This document shows positions 44,974-52,999 of a DNA stretch of 64,000 bases, piece by piece. This DNA comes from Candidatus Bathyarchaeota archaeon (GTDB taxonomy: Archaea; Thermoproteota; Bathyarchaeia; Bathyarchaeales; Bathycorpusculaceae). Below the pieces are notes generated by a model. That model did not search any database and was not told the DNA's origin. It saw nothing but the letters and a program-made list of their open reading frames with translations. Location: contig JAOZHY010000038.1 of NCBI GenBank assembly GCA_026014595.1, forward strand, positions 1-64,000. Reading direction: 5' to 3'. The stretch's first letter is position 1. Every line of letters starts with the position of its first letter. A program made the position numbers and the translations under genes.

Positions 44974-47124
44974 TCACTGTTTTGTCTGCTGTAAATTTCG
45001 CAGTTCAGTGCTCCTCTTGCCTTCTTTCTTCAAAGGGCATTCACGATTGATACATAAGTTCCAGAAACCATGTCCTCGCAGCCAGACGCGCACAGTAGGC
45101 CAGCCGCAGCCGCGGCAAGTTTTGCCTGACGGTTTCACAGAGCCTCTTTGCGGGAGAGGAAAAGCGGTTTTACAAGTGCCCTCGAAGTAGTTTGTGCAGC
45201 CGGCGAATCGTTTGCCCGTTTTCTTCGAGCGCAAAATTACGAGTTTTCCGTTCTGGCAGTTCGGGCAGGCACCGACCGTTCTTTCTTCGAGTTTGGATTT
45301 TTTTATGGCTTGACTCAGGCTTGCGCCTATGACTTTCTCGTTTTCCTTAAGTTTCAGCGCCACCGGCTTCAGTATCTCAATCGTGTCTCTCAGCGTATTT
45401 TCTCGTGTTTCGTTTCCCTGTTGAATCGCATCCATTCTTTCCTCCAGTTTCCGAGTCAACTCTGATGATATGACCGAGGGACAGTACTTCTTCATGACTT
45501 CAACAACTTCCAAGCCTAAGTCAGTCACTTCAATTCTTTCTCCGCGTATGTACTTCCTGTCATAAAGCGTCTGTATGATTCCCGCCCTCGTTGCTTTGGT
45601 TCCTATTCCCTCCTTCTCCATTTTCCTGAGGAGACTGCCGGGATTGTATCTCGCAGGCGGCTGCGTCCAGTTCTCCTCTGCCGCCACTTTTTTGACCTCA
45701 AGCTTCTGCCCTTCCACCAGCGGCGGCAAAGGTTTGTCTTCATCTCGAACGTAGGGTTTGTAAAAACGAAGCCACCCTTCCTCTAAGGTTTGCTTGCCGT
45801 CCAGCAGGAACCTGTTTCCGCCGATGCTTATGGCGACTTTCACGCTTTGCACGGTTGCGGCGTCGCCGAAAACCGCCATGAATCTTCTGACGATAAGGTC
45901 AAGGATTTTCTTTTCAACTCTGTTAAGGCTCCGCTCAGGCGTGTTTCCAGTTGGGTAAACCGCGGGGTGCGCGGGGTCATCCATTTTTCCCTCGTTTGGC
46001 TTTAGCGCTGGCTTGGCAAGCAGTTCAGCTGCATACCTCTGGTACTCCATGTTTCTGCCCAGCTTCTTCAGTATCGTTTCGTAACCGATTGTTGGGGGAA
46101 GTTTCTGGCTGCTTGTGCGTGGGTACGAGATTAACGCGTCCAAGTACAGTCGCTGGGCGATGTTCAAGGTCTGCATGGGCGTGAACCTGAAAAGGCGGTA
46201 GGCTTCGCTTTGAAGAGAACCTAAATCGAAAGGGAACGGCGGCTTCTGCAGAAAAACCTCCGTCGCAATCGTCTCCACTGCCCCCTCTTTTCCTCGGCAA
46301 CTGTTCACTACCGCTTCTGCTTCCGCCCGCGTTTCCACAGGGTTCTTTTCGTATTCAACATCGAAAACTGCTCCGCTTGCGCTGACTTGAGCTTTTATGT
46401 TCCAGTACTGGGTCGGCACGAAGCACCTTATGCTTCGTTCGCGTGTTTCCAGAAACTTGAGGGTTGGTCCCTGCACTCTTCCCGTGCTCAGAGTCGCGTA
46501 GTACCCGCTGTGGTTTTTTGCTGCGTTCGTCAGGGCTCTGGACAGGTTTATGCCGTAGAGCCAATCAACCTCGTGTCTTGTCAATCCAGCCTCGATGAGC
46601 GCGAAATCTAAGCTGGGCAGGGTTTGCGTGTATGACTCTTTAAGCTCTTCCAATGTCAGAGTAGAGTACTTCATCCGTTTTGCGGTCTTCTCCTTGCCGG
46701 CGCAGGCGTATTTCAGTATGCAGTAGCCGATTATGCTTCCTTCTACGTCGTAGTCGCAGCCGTCGATGAACACGTCTGCGTTCTCCGCCAGTTCCGAGAT
46801 AACTTTAAGCCAGGTGCGGATGCGTGTTGCGCCGCGCTCGGCTAAGTGTCGTGGAACCCACTTAAAGTCAAAAACGGGGTACTCGCTTCTTTCCTTCTTG
46901 GCACCTGTGACGGTGTATAAGTGTCCCAGCGCTGGAACCACAATTATGTCCTCGCTCTGCCGCTTCGCTGAGTAGTATGGGACTCCGTTTTTTGTTTTTT
47001 TCTCAGCTTTGCCTGAAGAGTCCAGTGCAAACGCTATTCTTTTTGCGGCATCAGGTTTTTCAGTGATGATGAGCGTGTACTTTTGCAAGTGTCGCCGTTC
47101 ACGATTCTCCATTGGTTTTTTCAC
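44974..47124 (-). CDS. topA: DNA topoisomerase I (type IA)
   Basis: A 716-residue type IA topoisomerase that relaxes negative supercoils. The toprim domain has E22 in TEKP and acidic D121-x2-D124-x-D126 in DGCDYDVEGS. The active-site tyrosine is Y334 in LISYPRTSS. YNPGSLLRKMEKEGIGTKATRAGII near 515-540 is the conserved domain-I segment. The C-terminus carries two Zn modules: CPNCQNGKL with a later CTNYFEGTC, and CRGCGW with CINREC. Length is normal for archaeal TopA. ATG 47124 begins MKKPMENRERR; ATG 47112 is an alternative. Divergent from the cation exchanger gene. Confidence 0.96.
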   Translation of the reverse strand: MKKPMENRERRHLQKYTLIITEKPDAAKRIAFALDSSGKAEKKTKNGVPYYSAKRQSEDIIVVPALGHLYTVTGAKKERSEYPVFDFKWVPRHLAERGATRIRTWLKVISELAENADVFIDGCDYDVEGSIIGYCILKYACAGKEKTAKRMKYSTLTLEELKESYTQTLPSLDFALIEAGLTRHEVDWLYGINLSRALTNAAKNHSGYYATLSTGRVQGPTLKFLETRERSIRCFVPTQYWNIKAQVSASGAVFDVEYEKNPVETRAEAEAVVNSCRGKEGAVETIATEVFLQKPPFPFDLGSLQSEAYRLFRFTPMQTLNIAQRLYLDALISYPRTSSQKLPPTIGYETILKKLGRNMEYQRYAAELLAKPALKPNEGKMDDPAHPAVYPTGNTPERSLNRVEKKILDLIVRRFMAVFGDAATVQSVKVAISIGGNRFLLDGKQTLEEGWLRFYKPYVRDEDKPLPPLVEGQKLEVKKVAAEENWTQPPARYNPGSLLRKMEKEGIGTKATRAGIIQTLYDRKYIRGERIEVTDLGLEVVEVMKKYCPSVISSELTRKLEERMDAIQQGNETRENTLRDTIEILKPVALKLKENEKVIGASLSQAIKKSKLEERTVGACPNCQNGKLVILRSKKTGKRFAGCTNYFEGTCKTAFPLPQRGSVKPSGKTCRGCGWPTVRVWLRGHGFWNLCINRECPLKKEGKRSTELRNLQQTKQ

Positions 47125-47272
47125 TCTTCAAAAAGCTTTCCGATTCTTGGCTTTTTGATATTAACACTTCACAATGTTTATTAATTTATTAAGGGATTGT
47201 TTCACCGCATTTTACCATAACTCTGGTGGGTTTAGAGCACAATGGGAACGAAGCATAAAGGAAGGTGAAGCG

Positions 47273-48277
47273 ATGTTCGAAGAGCTTGGACTATTGGGCA
47301 ATGCGCTGATTCTCATTGCTGCACTGGTTATACTCTACAAAGCCAGCGACCTTACAATCACTCACTCGATAAACGTGGCGAGCGTAACGGGTTTAGGGAA
47401 AACAACGATAGGATTTATTCTCGTTGCTTTTTCCACTTCACTGCCTGAGCTTTTCGTGGCGTTTTTCTCAGTGCTGAACCCTGAAGATGTGGGTGTGTCT
47501 ATAGGGAACGTGTTGGGCGCAAACATTGTGAATATATGCTTTATACTTGGAATTTGCTTTATTTTAGTGGCTTTTAGAGGTCCAGTGAAATCGCAGGTTC
47601 TGCCAAAGATGGCGCAGAGTGAGATGGAAAGCCTGTATTTTGGTCTTTTCATCGCTTCGATCGTTCCTTTAGCTCTGATTTACATCGGCCATGCAAGTCG
47701 GTTCATAGGCGCTATCCTATTGTTTATTTTCATATTTTACATGTACCAGCTTTCTAAGGCTAAAACTCCTAAAGAGCAACCTCCATCGGGAGCAGAGAAA
47801 CAGCAACTGCGTAAGTACGTAAGTCTGACCTTTGTTGGTGCTGCTGGAATCATTGCCTGTGCTTTTTTGATAGTTGACTCAGCATCTTACATAGCTAGCA
47901 GCGCTGGAATCCCAACGATTATAATAGGCGCTACAATTGTCGCTTTCGGAACAACCATACCTGAATTGGCAACAAGTGTTGGCGCCGTTAACAAAGGACA
48001 CTTAGATATGGCGCTGGGGAACATTGTTGGAAGCGGTTTCGTAAATATCACGTGCATTCTTGGAGTGACCTTGATATCATCACCCCTGAGCATCGATATC
48101 CGTGCTTTCTCAAACGTGGCTATTTTCGCGTTGATGGCGAATCTTCTCCTATGGTACTTCCTCTCAAACGAGAGAGCAGGTCGGCGAGAAGGGGCAATTT
48201 TGCTTTTCATGTATGCTTTGTTCCTTGCCATTAGCTTTGGTGCAATACAGGTAACGTCGCCTACATCCGTTACCTGA
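47273..48277 (+). CDS. CaCA-family sodium/calcium exchanger-like protein
   Basis: An integral membrane antiporter with two homologous halves. Repeat one has FSTSLPELFVAFFS near residues 50-63 and GNVLGANIVNIC; repeat two has GTTIPELATSVGAVNKGH and GNIVGSGFVNITCILG. These alpha-repeats hold the acidic residues that bind Ca2+ or Na+. About ten membrane segments are visible in 334 residues. The open frame extends to 47174, but a long TATA-like TTTATTAATTTATTAA at 47177-47192 lies within that part and AGGTGAAGCG precedes ATG 47273, so the later start is favoured. Ion specificity is unproven. Confidence 0.92.
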   Translation: MFEELGLLGNALILIAALVILYKASDLTITHSINVASVTGLGKTTIGFILVAFSTSLPELFVAFFSVLNPEDVGVSIGNVLGANIVNICFILGICFILVAFRGPVKSQVLPKMAQSEMESLYFGLFIASIVPLALIYIGHASRFIGAILLFIFIFYMYQLSKAKTPKEQPPSGAEKQQLRKYVSLTFVGAAGIIACAFLIVDSASYIASSAGIPTIIIGATIVAFGTTIPELATSVGAVNKGHLDMALGNIVGSGFVNITCILGVTLISSPLSIDIRAFSNVAIFALMANLLLWYFLSNERAGRREGAILLFMYALFLAISFGAIQVTSPTSVT

Positions 48278-48369
48278 GTTGTTCGCAAGCGCCTTTCGCT
48301 TGGAAAACTAGTAACCGATAAATACATCGCAGATGTTAGTGTTGACTATCACAAGGGGTGGATTGCTGG

Positions 48370-48534
48370 TTGCCGCAACGTGTCGTTTGCCACGAATGCC
48401 GCCATGTACTGTACGAGGGCGCTGAGCTTAAGCCCCCAGATGAAATTATGCGCCAGTATGATGGGAATTGCCCGAAATGTGGCAGGAAACTGTCCTTGCT
48501 GCCTCTGGACGTTGAAGTGAAACCCGTAAAATAG
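48370..48534 (+). CDS. Small zinc-ribbon protein (54 residues)
   Basis: A short gene beginning at TTG 48370 (MPQRVVCHECRHVLYEG) with GGGGTGG about nine bases upstream. Two CxxC pairs, CHEC near residue 7-10 and CPKC near 34-37, frame the motif LYEGAELKPPDEIM and are followed by GRKLSLLPLDVEV. The spacing and the GRKLS motif are typical of small archaeal zinc-ribbon proteins; no function is assigned to them. It sits between the cation exchanger and aglB. Confidence 0.85.
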   Translation: MPQRVVCHECRHVLYEGAELKPPDEIMRQYDGNCPKCGRKLSLLPLDVEVKPVK

Positions 48535-48843
48535 CATTTACAGTGAAGTAATTTGAAAAATAACTTCCGATGCTATCACTAACACAAGCATATTTGCTGA
48601 GACACATTGGGAAAAGGCAGCCCAAACTCGCATGGGCAAATACTTGACACAGAAGCCCTTGGATTATAGTTCATGCCGTAAAAACTGACAAACTTGTCAA
48701 ACCCTTTTCTGAGGGTTCTTGACCTAAATTTTGGAAAGCCATAAATAAACGAGCCCTGAGTATAAACGATATTAACCACAAAAATAAATAGAGACCTCAT
48801 CAATCTATGTGAAGAGATGGCTTAACTCGGAGGAAGGAAAACA
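48535..48843. other. 309-bp region upstream of aglB
   Basis: No further gene is visible. The right end holds AAAAATAAATAGAG near 48779-48792, a likely TATA region for aglB, and GGAGGAAGG at 48829-48837, a strong ribosome site that serves the non-ATG start at 48844. Short inverted pieces such as GACAAACTTGTC near 48687 form a perfect 12-base palindrome and might be a regulator site. Nothing else is supportable. Confidence 0.45.
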
Positions 48844-51081
48844 CTGTCGAAGGAACGGGTCGTTAACGGTCTGAAATCGTTCGGGAGACTGCGCATCCAA
48901 ACAAGCCATGCATCAATAATCTGTTATTCGGCTTTACTGCTTATACTCTTCGTATCTTTCACTATCCGTATTCTGCCCATACGCTGGGAAATCCCCTCAG
49001 GTACCGTGCGCCTCAACGAGTTCGACCCCTACTACCAGTACAGCATCACGAATCACATGGTTCAGTATGGTTTGCTTTCGCCTTATTGGCCTACACCTTG
49101 GATAAACACTCAGCAGTGGTATCCCGCTGGGCTGGACATGGCTACTTCTCTGCCTGCCTTGCCAATGACCGCAGCAACACTCTACACCATCGTATCCTTT
49201 TTTGGAGTGAACATTGACTTAATGTCGTTCTGCTCCATCCTGCCCGCCGTGATGGGCACACTTGCTGTCCTAGTACTTTATTTGGTCGGCAAGGACATGG
49301 GCGGCAGAGCAGTTGGTTTGCTCGCTGCACTTTTTCTAGGATTGGCGCCGTCGTTCTTACAGAGGAGTGCACTAGGATTCTTTGACACCGAGGTTCCAGG
49401 AGTGCTGGCGCTTGTGCTTTTCATTTTCCTGTTCTTGAGGGCAATCGAAGAAACCAGGCCGCTGCGTTCATGTTTAATGTATTCTTTAGGAGCCGGAGCC
49501 ACCTTAGCATACTTCATTTTAGGCTGGGGTGCAGCATACTACTTGCTTGGTTTAACAGCACTTTTCGTTTTTGTCTTAATCTTGCTAAAAAGATATAGCC
49601 AACGCTTGTTGCTCAGCTATAGCGTAAGTTTTGGTATAGGGCTTCTTATCGCTACAAAATTTCCATACATATCCCTTAATTATTTAACGTCTGGGGCAGT
49701 TATACCTGTCGCTGGGGTTTTCGTCTTGCTTGTCCTATCGGAAATTCTGCGTAACAACATATCAGCTAGAACGAAAGCCACTTTGACAGCTGCATCATTT
49801 GCCGTGATAATAGGCGGTTTCGCTTTATTGTGGATATTCGGTGACATATCAAATATAGCGGGGAAATTCATCAGCGTAATAGATCCATTTGCTCGCGCAT
49901 CAGCGCCTCTCATAGAGTCAGTAGCTGAACATAGGATTTCGTCTTGGGGAAACATTTACTTTGACTTAGGCATAAGCATCCTGTTCTTTATTGCAGGTTT
50001 GTATTTCACTGTGCGGAATCCAACTAACAGAAACGTGTTCTTGCTTATTTTCAGCTTAACCTCGCTTTATTTCGCGTCCTCTATGGTGCGCTTGCTGGTT
50101 ATTTTCGCTCCAGCCTTCAGCCTACTAGTAGCCGTTGGGGTGCTTGGCATACTGAAACCGTTCTATACTCTGTTGCGAGAAGCACCGCAACTCGCCGTTA
50201 AATCGAAACGCAAGCTAGAGCGAGTAAGTAAAGAATACAGTGAAATAGCTGTTTTCCTGATTTTCATCATACTAGTCACCAATCTTGCTTTTTCACCCCA
50301 AACTGGCGGAGTGCCAAGGGTTTACGGTCAAGCCTATACCCCTTTAACGATTAGTGCATCCAGTCTTCCAATAGTGCCTAGCGACCAGATACCGGAATGG
50401 CTGGATATGCTCAGCTGGACCAAAAGCAATCTCCAGTCAACGACTGTTGTATGTGCTTGGTGGGATTATGGGAACTGGTTAGGCTACCTTGGCAATGTTA
50501 CAAACTTGGCAGATAACACTACGGTGAACGGCACGCAGATAGAAAATATAGGCTTCATATTCATGGCTAACGAGACACAAGCGCTGAAAATGCTGCAGCT
50601 TTACGACGCTAAATACATCCTTGTCTTCACCGTTCTCGCTATAGGACAATCTGGTCAGCAACTCGTAGCTACTCCTGCCAATCTCGGAGACGAAGGCAAA
50701 TGGATATGGATGGCCAGAATCTCAGGGCAAGCACATGACAGACTAATCAAGCAAGGTTTCATAAGCGCACAGGACATGTGGACAGATGAAAAACCTTTCG
50801 GCTCTGTCAACAACCAGACCAACAGGTTCCAATGGAGCGACAAAGGAATGAACTCAACGGTATACAAGCTGATGAGCACTGCATGGAAGCAATGGGAAGA
50901 CACTTCAGGCTCGCCGTCGGGCATAACTTTAAGCGAAACGGCGGTCGCGCCTACCTATTTTAAGCTGGCATACATCACAGGTGCGAACGTACCATACTAT
51001 AAATACGGTGGCCTCATACCTCTGGTGGCTCTGTACGAAATTAACTATCAAGCCTACTACAACGCTACAGGAACAAGCTGA
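48844..51081 (+). CDS. aglB: AglB/STT3-type oligosaccharyltransferase
   Basis: The catalytic subunit that transfers a lipid-linked glycan to Asn in N-x-S/T sequons on the outer face of the membrane. About 745 residues from CTG 48844. The first membrane helix lies near residues 26-45; the metal-binding EFDPYYQY follows with D61; the C-terminal WWDYG box is at residues 539-543. About a dozen membrane segments occupy the first two thirds. The first ATG/GTG/TTG in frame is GTG 49006, but it would delete helix one, which must precede D61. GGAGGAAGG ends seven bases before CTG 48844, so that codon is the probable start. The GlcNAc-1-P transferase-like gene follows after 18 bases. Confidence 0.93.
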   Translation: MSKERVVNGLKSFGRLRIQTSHASIICYSALLLILFVSFTIRILPIRWEIPSGTVRLNEFDPYYQYSITNHMVQYGLLSPYWPTPWINTQQWYPAGLDMATSLPALPMTAATLYTIVSFFGVNIDLMSFCSILPAVMGTLAVLVLYLVGKDMGGRAVGLLAALFLGLAPSFLQRSALGFFDTEVPGVLALVLFIFLFLRAIEETRPLRSCLMYSLGAGATLAYFILGWGAAYYLLGLTALFVFVLILLKRYSQRLLLSYSVSFGIGLLIATKFPYISLNYLTSGAVIPVAGVFVLLVLSEILRNNISARTKATLTAASFAVIIGGFALLWIFGDISNIAGKFISVIDPFARASAPLIESVAEHRISSWGNIYFDLGISILFFIAGLYFTVRNPTNRNVFLLIFSLTSLYFASSMVRLLVIFAPAFSLLVAVGVLGILKPFYTLLREAPQLAVKSKRKLERVSKEYSEIAVFLIFIILVTNLAFSPQTGGVPRVYGQAYTPLTISASSLPIVPSDQIPEWLDMLSWTKSNLQSTTVVCAWWDYGNWLGYLGNVTNLADNTTVNGTQIENIGFIFMANETQALKMLQLYDAKYILVFTVLAIGQSGQQLVATPANLGDEGKWIWMARISGQAHDRLIKQGFISAQDMWTDEKPFGSVNNQTNRFQWSDKGMNSTVYKLMSTAWKQWEDTSGSPSGITLSETAVAPTYFKLAYITGANVPYYKYGGLIPLVALYEINYQAYYNATGTS

Positions 51082-51099
51082 TGCTGAGGACGCGATAAG

Positions 51100-51972
51100 T
51101 TGTTTCCAAAAGTTCCCGACCAACACAAGCCAGGAAAACCTTTAATTCCAAACGGGTTGGGCGTTTTTTACGTCCTATTTGCCACAGTCTACCTTTTCTT
51201 TGTTTACCTAATGGGTATAGACCGCTCGGCAAATGGCGTTTCATCGCCGCTGACTTTCGCTGTATGCATCTTGTTCGGCGGTTTCATGGGCTTGCTCGAT
51301 GACTGGATGGACCTAAAATGGCGCTACAAAGCCTTTATGCCGTTGATTGCAGCGTTGCCGCTCATATACTTGGCGATTGAGAACGGTTTGCGAACTTCAA
51401 TCACCGTGCCTTTCATAGGTGTGCTACAGTTTTCTCCTCCAGACGTATACTATTTCCTAATAATTCCCTTAATCGTCATGATAGTCACCAACACCGTAAA
51501 CATGCTGGGCGGACTAAACGGTTTAGAAACAATCTGCCCCGCCATAGTCCTAATTGGACTAACGACTATAGCATCTCAAACATCCCAAATTCTTATAATT
51601 GGGCCATTAATTATGTGGCTTATCCTCGCGGCGTTGAATGTTCAAGGAAAAATCTTCGTCGGAAACACCGGGTCATTCGCCATAGGAATGACGATAGCCT
51701 CGTTCGCGGTGATTACAGACTTGAAATCAACCCTTTTGATTTCGATTCTTCCCTACGTTTTCAACTCAGCCTTGATACTTTTAACCATATTCTTCTTGAA
51801 GAAACGGGCAAGCCTCTCCATGACAGGTGGCAAACTCGTATCTGACCATCGGCGAAGCTTAGTCACTCTTATAACTTATCGACGACCCTTAACTGAACGC
51901 CAAGTGGTTGCCATAGTGTCAGTAATTTTTGTGGTGTTCACCACGATTGCCGTGTTCACAGGGCTTTTCTAA
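51100..51972 (+). CDS. GlcNAc-1-phosphate transferase-like enzyme (polyprenyl-phosphate linked), N-terminally short
   Basis: A polytopic membrane enzyme of the MraY/WecA/DPAGT1 (GT4-like) family that loads a sugar-1-phosphate onto a polyprenyl phosphate carrier. DDWMDLKWRYKA near residues 67-78 is the Mg-binding DDxxD-like motif, NTVNMLGGLNGLET near 128-141 and FVGNTGSFAIG near 186-196 are conserved, and SDHRRSLV near 249 closes the active site. At 290 residues it lacks the usual first membrane helix; the frame cannot extend upstream because stop codons lie close. It follows aglB by 18 bases, supporting a shared role in N-glycan assembly. Confidence 0.85.
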   Translation: MFPKVPDQHKPGKPLIPNGLGVFYVLFATVYLFFVYLMGIDRSANGVSSPLTFAVCILFGGFMGLLDDWMDLKWRYKAFMPLIAALPLIYLAIENGLRTSITVPFIGVLQFSPPDVYYFLIIPLIVMIVTNTVNMLGGLNGLETICPAIVLIGLTTIASQTSQILIIGPLIMWLILAALNVQGKIFVGNTGSFAIGMTIASFAVITDLKSTLLISILPYVFNSALILLTIFFLKKRASLSMTGGKLVSDHRRSLVTLITYRRPLTERQVVAIVSVIFVVFTTIAVFTGLF

Positions 51973-52034
51973 TAATTCTTCGCATACCCGTTCCACTTTG
52001 ACGGTGCATGCGCCAAACACATGGCTTGTAATTC

Positions 52035-52131
52035 GATAAGCTTAATAGTTTATCTGCAGTGCATATGCAAATGGCGGGTAGGTGGACCTCCACCCGTTCC
52101 GCCAAAGAAACCCCGGTGTAGGAGGTGTATG
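52035..52131 (+). promoter_or_regulatory. Structured leader with a possible SD-sequestering pseudoknot (candidate riboswitch)
   Basis: TTAATAG at 52042-52048 would start transcription near 52072. The RNA then begins with GGCGG (52073-52077) pairing with CCGCC (52099-52103), and inside it GGTGG (52081-52085) pairs with CCACC (52090-52094), loop ACCT. After an A-rich joint (AAAGAAA), the ribosome site GGAGGT (52121-52126) is complementary to ACCTCC (52086-52091), the loop plus two stem bases. The hairpin loop could therefore pair with the ribosome site, as in H-type pseudoknot riboswitches. It controls a QueT-like transporter. A palindromic GATAA ... TTATC flanks the promoter (52035-52054). Confidence 0.55.
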
Positions 52132-52132
52132 A

Positions 52133-52681
52133 GTGAAGTTTGATAGTCGAGATGTTACTTCGACCGCTGTGTTTGCGGCTTTGTACGTGGTCATAAACGT
52201 GGTTGAGTCCTTTGTTGTCGGCAGTCCAGTGTTCACGTACGGTCCAGTGCAACTACGCGTGGCTGACGCCTTGATAGCTTTGGCGGCTTTGTTCGGCTGG
52301 CCTGTGGTCGGCGGGGTCACCTTAGGCTGTTTCGTGACTAACGCGTACTATTTCCTCGGTGCTCCAGACGTGGTTTTCGGCCCCATAGCCAATCTGGTTG
52401 CTGCTTATCTGATAATGCGCCTCAGGAAGCGCCGTTTGCTGGCGTGCGTGGTCGGCGCGTTGCCCATAGGCTTAATCGTCGGCGGCTACCTTTGGCTGTT
52501 CTTTCCGCCGCCAGAAATTCTGGGCGCTTTCCCAGCGTGGGCAGGAATGATTGTCAGCATAACCATCAGCAGCCTCGTCGCCATAGCAGTCATAGGATAC
52601 CTGCTACTCTCAGCACTCAGCCGCCCAGGCATCCTAGAACCGTTAAAGTCTCGCGGACTAAAAGTCACGTCTAAAAAATGA
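52133..52681 (+). CDS. QueT-like ECF-type membrane transporter component
   Basis: A 182-residue membrane protein resembling the QueT family, proposed S components for uptake of queuosine precursors. The N-terminus VTSTAVFAALYVVINVVES is a membrane helix with the alanine-rich groove, and GPVQLRVADALIALAALFGWP near 43-63 is the family signature. Five to six hydrophobic helices are present. Archaea make archaeosine and not queuosine, so the true ligand (preQ0, queuine or another compound) is open. The GTG start has GGAGG seven bases upstream, part of the structured leader. No ECF ATPase subunits are in the window. Confidence 0.75.
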   Translation: MKFDSRDVTSTAVFAALYVVINVVESFVVGSPVFTYGPVQLRVADALIALAALFGWPVVGGVTLGCFVTNAYYFLGAPDVVFGPIANLVAAYLIMRLRKRRLLACVVGALPIGLIVGGYLWLFFPPPEILGAFPAWAGMIVSITISSLVAIAVIGYLLLSALSRPGILEPLKSRGLKVTSKK

Positions 52682-52999
52682 TCTCTGCCATTAGGAGAAG
52701 CCGTTTCGCTAGCAAGACACATATCCAAAATCTTACTTTTCTTGTAATCCTTCAAATAAGGACGCGAGGATAATTCTCAGAGCAGGGTTCAAACTTTTCT
52801 CACTAAGCCTTGTTTTCGACAAGAAGTTGAAGCTATAAATAGCTTGAACCAATAGCTGACTAAATCAGCAAGCTGAAACAAGCAGCCTAATGAGGCATCC
52901 GCTGCCGATTAATCCTCCTCACAGGTTGAGCTGCTGCATTCAACAGAGTTAAATACTCATCCATCGAATATTACATTGAGGTCTTTTGAGGCATAATCC
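52682..52999. other. 318-bp region with two promoters ahead of the metal ATPase
   Basis: TATAAAT sits inside the palindrome AAGCTATAAATAGCTT at about 52829-52844, a TATA box overlapping a potential operator. A second TATA, GTTAAATAC, lies at 52948-52956 and fits the ATG at 53000. Between them GCAGC ... GCTGC pairs form hairpins (about 52890-52920). The first promoter may drive a small RNA or a long regulated leader. No protein gene is seen. Confidence 0.4.

Noticed and set aside
44648-45190. 180-residue plus-strand frame
   Set aside because: It lies over the small membrane protein gene and the Zn-finger part of topA; codon pattern follows those genes.
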